Origin: JALGWN01 sp964598025 | Lineage (GTDB): Bacteria > Arandabacterota > Arandabacteria > Arandabacterales > Arandabacteraceae | Length of the DNA stretch: 16,799 bases | NCBI GenBank assembly: GCA_964598025.1 | Contig: CAZRAU010000072.1 | Location: 1 to 16,799, forward strand | Direction of reading: 5' to 3' | In this document: positions 6,101 to 11,709 of the stretch, piece by piece | Numbering within the stretch: the first letter of the stretch is position 1 | Layout: every line of letters begins with the position of its first letter | The notes under the pieces: generated by a model | Told to the model about the DNA's origin: nothing | The model's database searches: none | Seen by the model: the letters and a program-made list of their open reading frames with translations, nothing else | Program-made: the position numbers and the translations under genes

Positions 6101-8367
6101 CCATGCCTCCGACCGGTTTCACGGCTTCCGGTACGGTCGAAGGCATCCTTCTGGAGTGGACCAATCCTGCCCAGGATGGGTTCGAATCAACGACCATCCG
6201 GTTCTCCGAGTTCGATTTCCCGGCCCACAGGCTGGACGGTCATCCGGTGCCCAATGGCAACGACGGCGTGTTCGAGGGGCCGGCCGGGACGGACTCGAGC
6301 TTCGTCCATTCGGGTGTCACCGCCCACCGCGTCTACTACTATGCCGCATGGGCGACTTACGAGAATGGGGCCGTCTCCATGCCGGTACGTCTCTTCAAGG
6401 TCGCTCCCGACACGGAGCGTCCCGATCCTCCTACTTCTCTTACGGCCGTCGCGATCCCGCAGGGTATTCGCCTCCACTGGAAAAATGCGCTCGACCTTGA
6501 CGTCATGGGCTTGTTGCTTCGCTTCTCCCCCGACACGTACCCCGCAGTCCCGACCGACGGGGAGCCCTTACCCAATGGGGCTGACGGGTTCTTCGAAGGT
6601 GTTTCGGGATCCCACGGTCAGTTCGCTCACACCGGGCTTGTCGGCTGCCATGTTTACTACTACACCGGATGGTCATATGACGAGTTCATGAGGTATTCCG
6701 ATCCCGTGCACGTTTCGTATCTCAGCATGATCGATACGGTGGCGTACTTCGATGCCATCCCCGGAGACCGCAGCGTCAACCTCTGCTGGGCCGGGCCCGC
6801 AGATGAAACCTGCGAGTATCACGACGCCGTCGCAATACGCTACGCCACGAACGGTTTCGCCTACACCGTCCGGGACGGGGAGCCGGTCCCGAATGGCAAC
6901 GACGGCAGGTTCATCATATCTCCCGAGCACGATCTCGATAACTTCGAACACGGGGGTCTTGAGCCGGGTGTCACATATAATTACAGCGCCTTCGTGGTTT
7001 CCGACACTCCGGAGCGGGCATCCCTTCCGGTCCTCAGGACCGCCGTGCCTACAAAGGTCATGCCCGGTGTAACCGGCTTCAGTGCCGCCGGCACGGACAG
7101 AGCGGTGAGCCTCACCTGGAGGGCGCCATCGGCAGCCGAGGTCGCAGAGGTGCGGATCAGGTATTCCACGGAAGCGCCGCCGCAGGTTCTTGAAGAAGGG
7201 ACCGCGGTCGAGAACGGCAACGATGGGGTGTTTGAAGCCGAGCCGGGGATGACCGGCGCCTACACTCACTCGGGTCTGCAGAACGATACCACCTATTACT
7301 ATTCCATCTGGGCCCTCGATGATGCAGGTTTCTACTCGCAGCCCGAGCATGCCCAGGCCGTCGCCGTGGACGATCAGCCTCCGGATCTTCTGCTCTTCGT
7401 GCTACAGAATCCTTACCTGTCCGAGTACCTGGATATATACCTGCTGGCGTCCGAAGAGGTGATCCCGGACTCGGTGCGCGTGTGCGTAGGGGCGGACACG
7501 CTTTCGATGTGCCTGGTCGACGGAGCCTCCAATGTGTGGAGATGTGATTATACCCTGGTCGCACCGGCCGCCTCCATATTGCTCGAGGCCTGCGCCTGTG
7601 ACCTTGCCGGCAACAAGGGATACCTGACTTCGGAGTTTGCAGCAGGTTACCTAACGGCCGGACTGGGCGGCTCGGTGTCCAGCCCCGACGGGCGCCTGAG
7701 GGTGAGCATCCCGCCGAATGCCATGGCCCGGGATGCTTTCATACTTGTAACGCCCCGGGCCGGAGGTGACAGGTTGCCTTACCCCGGCGCCGGCCGGGGA
7801 CAGGTAGGAGCTGAGCCCGTAGCCCGATCGGGAGAACTCACCCACGCGGCTTACAGCATCGGTCCCGCCGGTCTGCTCCGGGATATCCCGGCGCGTCTTG
7901 AGTGGGCTTACGCCGCGAGCGACATCACCCTGGACATTCCCCCCGACCGGATCTATGTCGAGCACGATGGCCTCGGCCAGCTGGCCTGCTATGTCGACCC
8001 TGAAAGGCAGGTCGTCCAGGCGGAGACACATGAATTCGGGACCTTCAGGCTCGCAACCGGCGAGCCCGGCGCGAGTCTTCTGGTGGATCCCGGCTACCTG
8101 CGCGTCGAGCCACCCAAGCCCAACCCCTTTTCACAGGAGACAACCGTACGCTTGGAGGTAAGGGCCACCCAACACATCTGGGTTGTGGTGTATGACATAA
8201 GCGGCCGCGAAGTGTCCCGCCTGCTGGACGGGGTCATCCATCCAGGCATAAGAGAAATTGTCTGGAATGGTGTGGGCGGCACGGGCAGAACTCCGAGCGG
8301 AGTCTATTTCCTCAAGATCTCCTGCGGCAGCAGATCCGCCACCTGCAAGATGCTGCTCCTCCGGTGA
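3151..8367 (+). CDS. Giant secreted protein: propeller-type repeats, six FnIII domains, sorting domain
   Basis: The product is 1738 aa. A signal peptide (hydrophobic LCCLPLILPVLLALIQ near residues 18-33) leads into about 14 repeats (residues about 100-770) of the form 'VYDGKLIVGGxF..AG...IARWDGxxWSxLG', which resemble the Rax2/kelch-like beta-propeller family. Six FnIII domains follow (about 773-1408), each with a 'GEPVPNGNDGxFEG' loop. Then come a module containing FVLQNPYLSEYLDIY (about 1412-1500), a ZU5-like segment (about 1505-1635), and a FlgD-like / T9SS type A-like sorting domain starting NPFSQETTVRLEV and ending KMLLLR. Such proteins are exported and held at or released from the cell surface. 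The ATG at 3151 has a GAGG site upstream; ATGs at 3172 and 3184 are alternatives. No enzymatic domain is visible, so binding or adhesion is likely. Confidence 0.9.
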   Translation: MNGAIGRMPTCMPPRNGLCCLPLILPVLLALIQTLPSAPTGRPPGILQAAESDTTAHVSPRLAGTTSLLRGAPGPDITYPLDPVPVPADSQWWDGFSRPGVRGEVYSAAVFEGDLVVGGAFSVAGKTRSTNVARWDGVQWAAVEGDLSNLMVLAVYDGHLVAGKIGSCGAYLVRVWEGTSWGVLGDGIKAWDDSDTWHPQCWEWPDWVSALQVYDGKLIAGGMFSEVAGNPGSFLVQWDGASWSSLGSEPDRQVEAMTVYDGKLVVGGSFRNVGDLAASRIAAWDGETWSAFGQGINPDITSGRYVYTLTVYDSDIYAGGMFNKAGSTAADRLARWDGDEWSSIGFEAGGYVGDDAPAVFASAVYDGMLIVGGRFNKTEGGVADYIAAWNGSSWEELGSGVSGTVYSLTAYDDVLIAGGEFAYADGHAVYSVAMWDGEAWYPMGSGQGLQAPARTLVVHGGDLVAGGEFAAAGDAPAKIVASWDGAGWHPMDEGWSWESAGGLMSAGGDLFGMHGNVVKRWNGAAWEDHTADFGEEIRTVGCYRDQVAAAGAEVALWNGLSWAPLGPGSDGYVNALLEVDGDLIAGGHFTEIGGVEALNIARWNGSAWSAMGDGLRNVRGAGIYYEDVVSALCVFDGNIVAGGYFDRTGDEEVKYIAGWDGEAWQPLYKGVARDTDPHVFAIAEYNGTLVAAGDFRWAGDFPAWNIARWNGGSWSPMGSGIGIFYRVSSSPVRYTVDALAAHDGSLYAGGFFNHTGGKPSFNIARWRDAFPGMVMHFRAAPSGQDVHLAWTNPDAEIFKGTLVRYSLYAYPLESDDGEPVPNGNGGRFEGPPGSDTSFVFAGVTGVTHYLTAFAYDDAYNYSTPAFAALTMWDSIPPPALPHFEAAAGTCAVRLAWTNPFDPEFEGTLIRFSREAYPLEPDVGEPVPNGNDGVFEDPAEIAVAFVHEDLDCDTTYYYTAWAFDETHNYSDPSHARARSTDPPEAMPPTGFTASGTVEGILLEWTNPAQDGFESTTIRFSEFDFPAHRLDGHPVPNGNDGVFEGPAGTDSSFVHSGVTAHRVYYYAAWATYENGAVSMPVRLFKVAPDTERPDPPTSLTAVAIPQGIRLHWKNALDLDVMGLLLRFSPDTYPAVPTDGEPLPNGADGFFEGVSGSHGQFAHTGLVGCHVYYYTGWSYDEFMRYSDPVHVSYLSMIDTVAYFDAIPGDRSVNLCWAGPADETCEYHDAVAIRYATNGFAYTVRDGEPVPNGNDGRFIISPEHDLDNFEHGGLEPGVTYNYSAFVVSDTPERASLPVLRTAVPTKVMPGVTGFSAAGTDRAVSLTWRAPSAAEVAEVRIRYSTEAPPQVLEEGTAVENGNDGVFEAEPGMTGAYTHSGLQNDTTYYYSIWALDDAGFYSQPEHAQAVAVDDQPPDLLLFVLQNPYLSEYLDIYLLASEEVIPDSVRVCVGADTLSMCLVDGASNVWRCDYTLVAPAASILLEACACDLAGNKGYLTSEFAAGYLTAGLGGSVSSPDGRLRVSIPPNAMARDAFILVTPRAGGDRLPYPGAGRGQVGAEPVARSGELTHAAYSIGPAGLLRDIPARLEWAYAASDITLDIPPDRIYVEHDGLGQLACYVDPERQVVQAETHEFGTFRLATGEPGASLLVDPGYLRVEPPKPNPFSQETTVRLEVRATQHIWVVVYDISGREVSRLLDGVIHPGIREIVWNGVGGTGRTPSGVYFLKISCGSRSATCKMLLLR
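3457..5460 (+). repeat. About 14 in-frame propeller-type repeats
   Basis: Each unit is roughly 40-55 codons and carries the core 'V(Y/F)DG.L(I/V)(A/V)GG.F' then 'IA.W(D/N)G..W..(L/M)G.G'. The units are clear at the protein level but diverged at the DNA level, and they vary in the linker between units. Units 9 and 10 (about 4640-4850) are the most degenerate, having lost the GG.F core. Two or more propeller blades' worth of structure is implied; the exact count depends on how the degenerate units are scored. Confidence 0.8.
5467..7374 (+). repeat. Six tandem FnIII repeats with conserved NGND loop
   Basis: Domains begin near 5467, 5773, 6094, 6415, 6730 and 7054, with a period of about 318 bases. 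Each has the order 'F.A..G...V.L.W', '(I/V)R(F/Y)S', 'DGEPVPNGNDG.F', 'F.H.G(L/V)' and 'YYY.AWA.D....YS'. The loop codons (around 5611, 5931, 6250, 6570, 6892 and 7212) remain similar at the DNA level, marking past duplication. Confidence 0.85.
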
Positions 8368-8404
8368 AGCCGGGGGTGAGACGCCGACACCTTACAACCC
8401 ATCG

Positions 8405-8439
8405 TTGCCACGGGAGAGGTTCGTGAATAATCCGGGCTA
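8405..8439. repeat. Dispersed repeat copy A, abutting the fetB stop codon
   Basis: Bases 8418-8439 match 15112-15133 at 19 of 22 positions, sharing GTGAATAATCCGG. Bases 8405-8419 (TTGCCACGGGAGAGG) match the minus strand of 14894-14908 at 13 of 15 positions. The last three bases (cta, 8437-8439) are the fetB stop codon TAG on the minus strand. The copy lies between two convergent genes. It resembles a shortened form of the longer element at about 14880-15133. Confidence 0.6.
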
Positions 8440-9174
8440 CCGGAGCTGCCAGGCGCGGTTAAAGAGGGCGCGGTGAATGAAGAGGGATGAGACGAGAACC
8501 GCGATGGAAACACTCGCGGTTATCATGTACATGACTATCAGCTGTATCTTGGCGGCCTCAAGGGGCTCAGCCCCTGCGAGAAGCATTCCGGTCATCGCGC
8601 CAGGCAAGTGAACGATGCCGATCACTTTCATCGTATTCATTATGGGTATCAGCGAGGCCCTGACCGATTTCCTGACCAGCCCCTCTATCGCCTTCTGGGG
8701 CGAGGCGCCCAGACTCAGGGCCGCTTCGATCTTGCCGCGTTTGTCCCTGGCCTCAGAGGAGATCCGGTCCAGACCCAGGGACACAGCGTTCATACAGTTT
8801 CCGATCATGATCCCTCCGAGCGGGATCAGATAAATGGGGGACGTATCTATGACGCCGAGCACGAGCATCACACCCACAGTGGAGGCAACCCCCGCCAGGA
8901 TTGAGATGAAAGAGAGCGCGAAAACCCACCGCACCGACTTCGCCCTGCCCCGCGCGGTAAAGGAGGCCACGGTGATCATTGCCAGCAGGAGCATGATCTG
9001 GTAGCGCAGATGTTCAAGACCGAAGACAAAGTGGATTACGTACCCGACCGCCATCAGCTGGACGAAACTCCTCAGTGCGCTGATAAGGAGCTCCTTCCCC
9101 ACACCCAATCTCCGCACCTCGATTATCACTATCGCGATAGCGACAAGCACAGTGGATGCAATGAGCTTACTCAT
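8437..9174 (-). CDS. fetB: FetB-type (UPF0014) ABC exporter permease
   Basis: The product is 245 aa, mostly hydrophobic, with about seven membrane helices. It carries the family signature GGIMIGNCMNAVSLGLDRI, then a charged helix (EARDKRGKIEAALSLGASPQ) and LPGAMTGMLLAGAEPLEAAK. In Escherichia coli FetB is the membrane part of an iron exporter with FetA. Its ATG lies inside the end of fetA (eight-base overlap, 9167-9174), a sign of translational coupling and a shared transcript. The stop codon is directly followed, on the minus strand, by a dispersed repeat. Iron as the substrate is taken from the family and is not shown by the sequence. Confidence 0.92.
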   Translation of the reverse strand: MSKLIASTVLVAIAIVIIEVRRLGVGKELLISALRSFVQLMAVGYVIHFVFGLEHLRYQIMLLLAMITVASFTARGRAKSVRWVFALSFISILAGVASTVGVMLVLGVIDTSPIYLIPLGGIMIGNCMNAVSLGLDRISSEARDKRGKIEAALSLGASPQKAIEGLVRKSVRASLIPIMNTMKVIGIVHLPGAMTGMLLAGAEPLEAAKIQLIVMYMITASVSIAVLVSSLFIHRALFNRAWQLR

Positions 9175-9883
9175 TCGTCAGTTCACCTCTCATGAATCGT
9201 CGGGTCCTCGGATCTTTCGGGCGTGTGAGCAATGCTGTGACCGGCCCCTCCTCCACCTTCTTCCCGTCGATTAGAATGATGGCCCCGTCTCCGATCCGCC
9301 CGGCCTGGTCGATGAGATGGGTCACGAACACACATGTGAGGCCCAGAGCACCGACGAGGCGCTTGACAAGGGATTCGATCTGAAGCGTGGCAGTAGGATC
9401 GAGCCCCGATGTCGGCTCGTCCAGAAGCAGCACCCGTGGGCCGACGGCGATCGCTCTCCCTATGGAGACCTTCTGAGCCTGCCCCTCCGATAGCGTGGCT
9501 ACGTCACGGTCAAGCATGCCGTGGTCCAGCGCAACCAGCGAAAGGATCTCCCCCAAGTCGACACCGACATTGTGTATCTGAGCCCCGAAGAGAATGTTGT
9601 CGCGAACCGTACCGTCGAAGAGTTCAGGCCGCTGGAAGACCATGCCGACTTCTTTGCGCAGACGGGGCAGATCATGGGAGTCGATCGGGGCATCGCGAAA
9701 ATAGATGCGGCCGGACGTGGGTTCATCAAGGCGATTGAGAAGCCTCAAGAGCGAAGTCTTCCCCGATCCGCTCGGGCCGAGGATGACGGATGTTCTGCCT
9801 TCCTGTACACACCATCCGACCCCTTTGAGCACCTCGGTGGTTCCCCTGGTCAGGTGGACATCCTCCAGCCTGAATATATCCAT
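9167..9883 (-). CDS. fetA: FetA-type ABC exporter ATP-binding protein
   Basis: The product is 238 aa. The full ABC ATPase motif set is present: Walker A GPSGSGKT (36-43), Q-loop VFQRPELF (82-89), signature LSEGQAQ (131-137, Glu in place of the usual second Gly of LSGGQ), Walker B VLLLDEP (151-157), D-loop SGLD and H-loop His189. The pairing with UPF0014 permease identifies it as the ATPase of the FetAB-type metal exporter. The ATG at 9883 is chosen over the GTG at 9895 because GGGAGG ends too close to the GTG and fits the ATG. A good promoter lies at 9949-9977. Confidence 0.93.
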   Translation of the reverse strand: MDIFRLEDVHLTRGTTEVLKGVGWCVQEGRTSVILGPSGSGKTSLLRLLNRLDEPTSGRIYFRDAPIDSHDLPRLRKEVGMVFQRPELFDGTVRDNILFGAQIHNVGVDLGEILSLVALDHGMLDRDVATLSEGQAQKVSIGRAIAVGPRVLLLDEPTSGLDPTATLQIESLVKRLVGALGLTCVFVTHLIDQAGRIGDGAIILIDGKKVEEGPVTALLTRPKDPRTRRFMRGELTNE

Positions 9884-10168
9884 GATAAAGCCCACCTCCC
9901 GTGGCTCTGCCTTCCGCAGCGTGGCCCCTGTCCTCGAAAGGCAAATCGATTCTAAAGGCGAAAGGCGTCTTTGTCTACAACCATGGCATGCTGTGTCACA
10001 TCAACAACACGCTGTGCACCTTGCCCATCACAGGGCCGCCCCGCCCGGCCGGGTGCCACGCTAATTGCTTGCTCAGCGGGCAGTTTCACAAGCAGATCGG
10101 GTGCGGCGGTCCAGGGCACACTTCTTGCTGTTCTATGCATGCGAACTCAGTCAGAAAGGAGGCTCATC
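9884..10168. other. Divergent intergenic region between fetA and the Cys-rich lipoprotein gene
   Basis: These 285 bases hold the minus-strand fetA promoter close to fetA and, at the other end, the strong ribosome-binding site of the small lipoprotein gene. I see no convincing promoter for the small gene, no metal-sensor operator I can name and no additional gene; weak open frames here lack ribosome-binding sites. Confidence 0.5.
9949..9977 (-). promoter_or_regulatory. fetAB promoter
   Basis: On the minus strand TAGACA (9977-9972) and TAGAAT (9954-9949) are spaced by exactly 17 bases and each matches the sigma-70 consensus at five of six positions. The start site would be near 9942, leaving a leader of about 58 bases before fetA. 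Confidence 0.6.
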
Positions 10169-10300
10169 ATGCGGAGGCTACTTGCAGTCATTGCAATACT
10201 CGGCGTACTCATCAGTGGTCTGGGCTGTTGTACCGACCCCTGTGACGATTGCTGCGACGACTGCTGCGACGACTGTTGTTGCTGCTGTTGCTGCGACTAG
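10169..10300 (+). CDS. Cys/Asp-rich mini-lipoprotein (43 aa), unknown function
   Basis: The product is 43 aa. The N-terminus MRRLLAVIAILGVLISGLGC looks like a lipoprotein signal peptide: two Arg, a hydrophobic core, and GLGC near a lipobox, though Gly at -3 is not canonical. The remaining 24 residues contain 14 Cys, 8 Asp, one Thr and one Pro, arranged as CC-TDP, three CDDC-like steps and a run of seven Cys. A near-perfect AAAGGAGG site lies at 10155-10162, about six bases before the ATG, so it is very likely translated. The CDD(C) unit is encoded by a 12-base tandem repeat. It is divergent from fetAB, which makes metal binding in the envelope a reasonable but unproven idea. I do not recognise a family. 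Confidence 0.72.
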   Translation: MRRLLAVIAILGVLISGLGCCTDPCDDCCDDCCDDCCCCCCCD

Positions 10301-10314
10301 TATCGCCGTCGCAG
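10291..10314 (+). terminator. Hairpin over the stop codon of the mini-lipoprotein gene
   Basis: CTGCGAC (10291-10297) and GTCGCAG (10308-10314) form a perfect seven-base-pair stem with a ten-base loop that starts with the TAG stop codon. There is no T run after it, so it is not a standard intrinsic terminator. It may simply protect the 3' end of a short transcript. Confidence 0.3.
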
Positions 10315-10326
10315 TAGAAAGACGAG

Positions 10327-10387
10327 AGGGGTCGGATCTTGAAAACCGAATTCAGCCGATGAGTTCAAGTCTCAAGATCTGACCCCT
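10327..10387. repeat. REP-like palindrome with GGGGTCAGATCTTGA arms
   Basis: The left arm (10327-10342) and the reverse complement of the right arm (10372-10387) match at 15 of 16 positions (AGGGGTC G/A GATCTTGA), around a spacer of 29 bases. The right arm abuts the TAA stop codon of the M23 gene (10388-10390). The arms resemble the palindromic ends I associate with RAYT/IS200-like (Y1 transposase) elements in environmental genomes. No transposase is present, so this would be a non-autonomous remnant. The link to RAYT elements is from memory of similar sequences. Confidence 0.6.
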
Positions 10388-11620
10388 TTATCGGGCGGCG
10401 GCCAGTTCCCGGGCTTCGAGCCCCTTTAGCATGAGATCCCGCCTGGCGAAGAATGCCTCCTTGCGTTCTTCGCCGACGGGCTCACCCCTTGGATAATCTA
10501 TAGTGAGAGGGTTCACATAAGATCCGTATTTCTTGACCCTGAAGTCGAGATGCGGTCCGGTCGCCAGGCCGGTCGAACCGACATAGCCTATGACCTGTCC
10601 CTGCTTGACATGCGCACCTCCCCGCACACCCCGACCGTATTTCGAGAGATGGCCGTAGCACGATGTGTAGATGTTATTGTGCCGGATCTCCACGTAATTG
10701 CCAAAGCCGCCGTTCCATCCGGCACGGGCCACCCGCCCGTCACCTATCGCCACGACCGGCGTGCCGGTCGGTGCGGCATAATCGATCCCATAGTGCGGTC
10801 GGTAGATCTTCAAGATGGGATGGAGTCTGCTGCTTGAGAAGTAGCTCGAAATCCGCCTGTAGTTGAGCGGCGACTTCAGAAAGACACGTCTGACCGAGTT
10901 GCCCTCACAGTCATAGTACTCCATCGTACCGTCAGGCTCGGCGAATCCAATAGCGATATGCTCGTCACCCTCATTGACGTAAACCGCACCGATTACATCG
11001 CCAAGACCGACCTTCCGGCCCTCGCAGTACAACTCTTCGTATATCATGGTGAAGGTATCGCCTTCCCTTGGATCGGTCACAAAATCGATGTCCCACCCCA
11101 GGACATCCGAGAGTTTGAGGGCGATCTGCGGATCTTCACCGGCCTCGCGGCAGGCCTCCCACAGACAGGTCTTCAGCACGCCGTCGACACGCCGTGTGAT
11201 TACGGTGACCGGGATCGTATCCGCGACGACCGTATACCCGGTCGAATCCAGACGAACGTGATAGAGCTCCCGCAGGCCCTTTCGGTAACAGAGGTCCACT
11301 ATCAGCCCATCCTCGGACATCTCCGCGGCGTAAGAGTCCCCGGGTTTGCATGACCGGAGGTTCACACTCTTCCCAAGCGCGTCCAGGACCTCAACGGCTC
11401 GGGAGACATCGATGCCGCTGCCGACGAGGGAGGTGTAAAGGGACTGCCCGGAGGAAAGCGTATCCTCGACCACCTCGAAGGAAATAGCCGGGGCGGTCGC
11501 CGGCGCCCCTACTCCAGCCGGCTCCTCCCTATTGCACCCGAGGAGCACCGCAAAGGTCAAGACCAGGAAAGCACAAATACGGGTCGTTCGACCCGGAGCT
11601 GTATCGTACCAGGAAGTCAT
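10388..11620 (-). CDS. M23-family peptidoglycan endopeptidase, lipoprotein (MepM/Csd3-like)
   Basis: The product is 410 aa. A lipoprotein signal peptide ends at a clear lipobox (VLLGC, Cys29). An OapA/Csd3-like middle region follows (about 48-240, with VVEDTLSSGQSLYTSLVGSG), then a LytM domain: YRRISSYFSSSRLHPIL, zinc-site HYGID (His276, Asp280), YGHL (His324) and GPHLD (His357, Asp359). The usual final motif is HxH; here the second His, normally a zinc ligand, is Asp. Such enzymes cut peptide cross-links in the cell wall. The ATG at 11620 is chosen because a promoter start falls near 11653, ruling out the GTG there; the ribosome-binding site (TGAGG) is close. It follows the papain-type gene by 89 bases. 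Confidence 0.88.
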   Translation of the reverse strand: MTSWYDTAPGRTTRICAFLVLTFAVLLGCNREEPAGVGAPATAPAISFEVVEDTLSSGQSLYTSLVGSGIDVSRAVEVLDALGKSVNLRSCKPGDSYAAEMSEDGLIVDLCYRKGLRELYHVRLDSTGYTVVADTIPVTVITRRVDGVLKTCLWEACREAGEDPQIALKLSDVLGWDIDFVTDPREGDTFTMIYEELYCEGRKVGLGDVIGAVYVNEGDEHIAIGFAEPDGTMEYYDCEGNSVRRVFLKSPLNYRRISSYFSSSRLHPILKIYRPHYGIDYAAPTGTPVVAIGDGRVARAGWNGGFGNYVEIRHNNIYTSCYGHLSKYGRGVRGGAHVKQGQVIGYVGSTGLATGPHLDFRVKKYGSYVNPLTIDYPRGEPVGEERKEAFFARRDLMLKGLEARELAAAR

Positions 11621-11659
11621 GAGCCTCAATCCAGGGGTTAGTCGATGCCACACGCGACC

Positions 11660-11688
11660 AATCTAAACCAAAGACCATATAAGTTCAA
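11660..11688 (-). promoter_or_regulatory. Candidate promoter of the M23 peptidase gene
   Basis: On the minus strand TTGAAC (11688-11683) and TAGATT (11665-11660) are spaced by exactly 17 bases. Each box matches the sigma-70 consensus at four of six positions. The start site near 11653 gives a leader of about 33 bases, so the M23 gene probably has its own transcript. Confidence 0.45.
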
Positions 11689-11709
11689 GCTATATTGAGC
11701 CGGCCCCCG

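Noticed and set aside
5611..7230. A CRISPR-like array, because of similar short DNA blocks at about 320-base spacing
   Set aside because: The blocks are in-frame codons for the conserved FnIII loop, diverge in sequence, and the spacing is one protein domain.
9971..10168. A longer N-terminal version of the Cys-rich protein
   Set aside because: The extension would sit in front of the signal peptide and ignores the near-perfect ribosome-binding site directly before the ATG at 10169.
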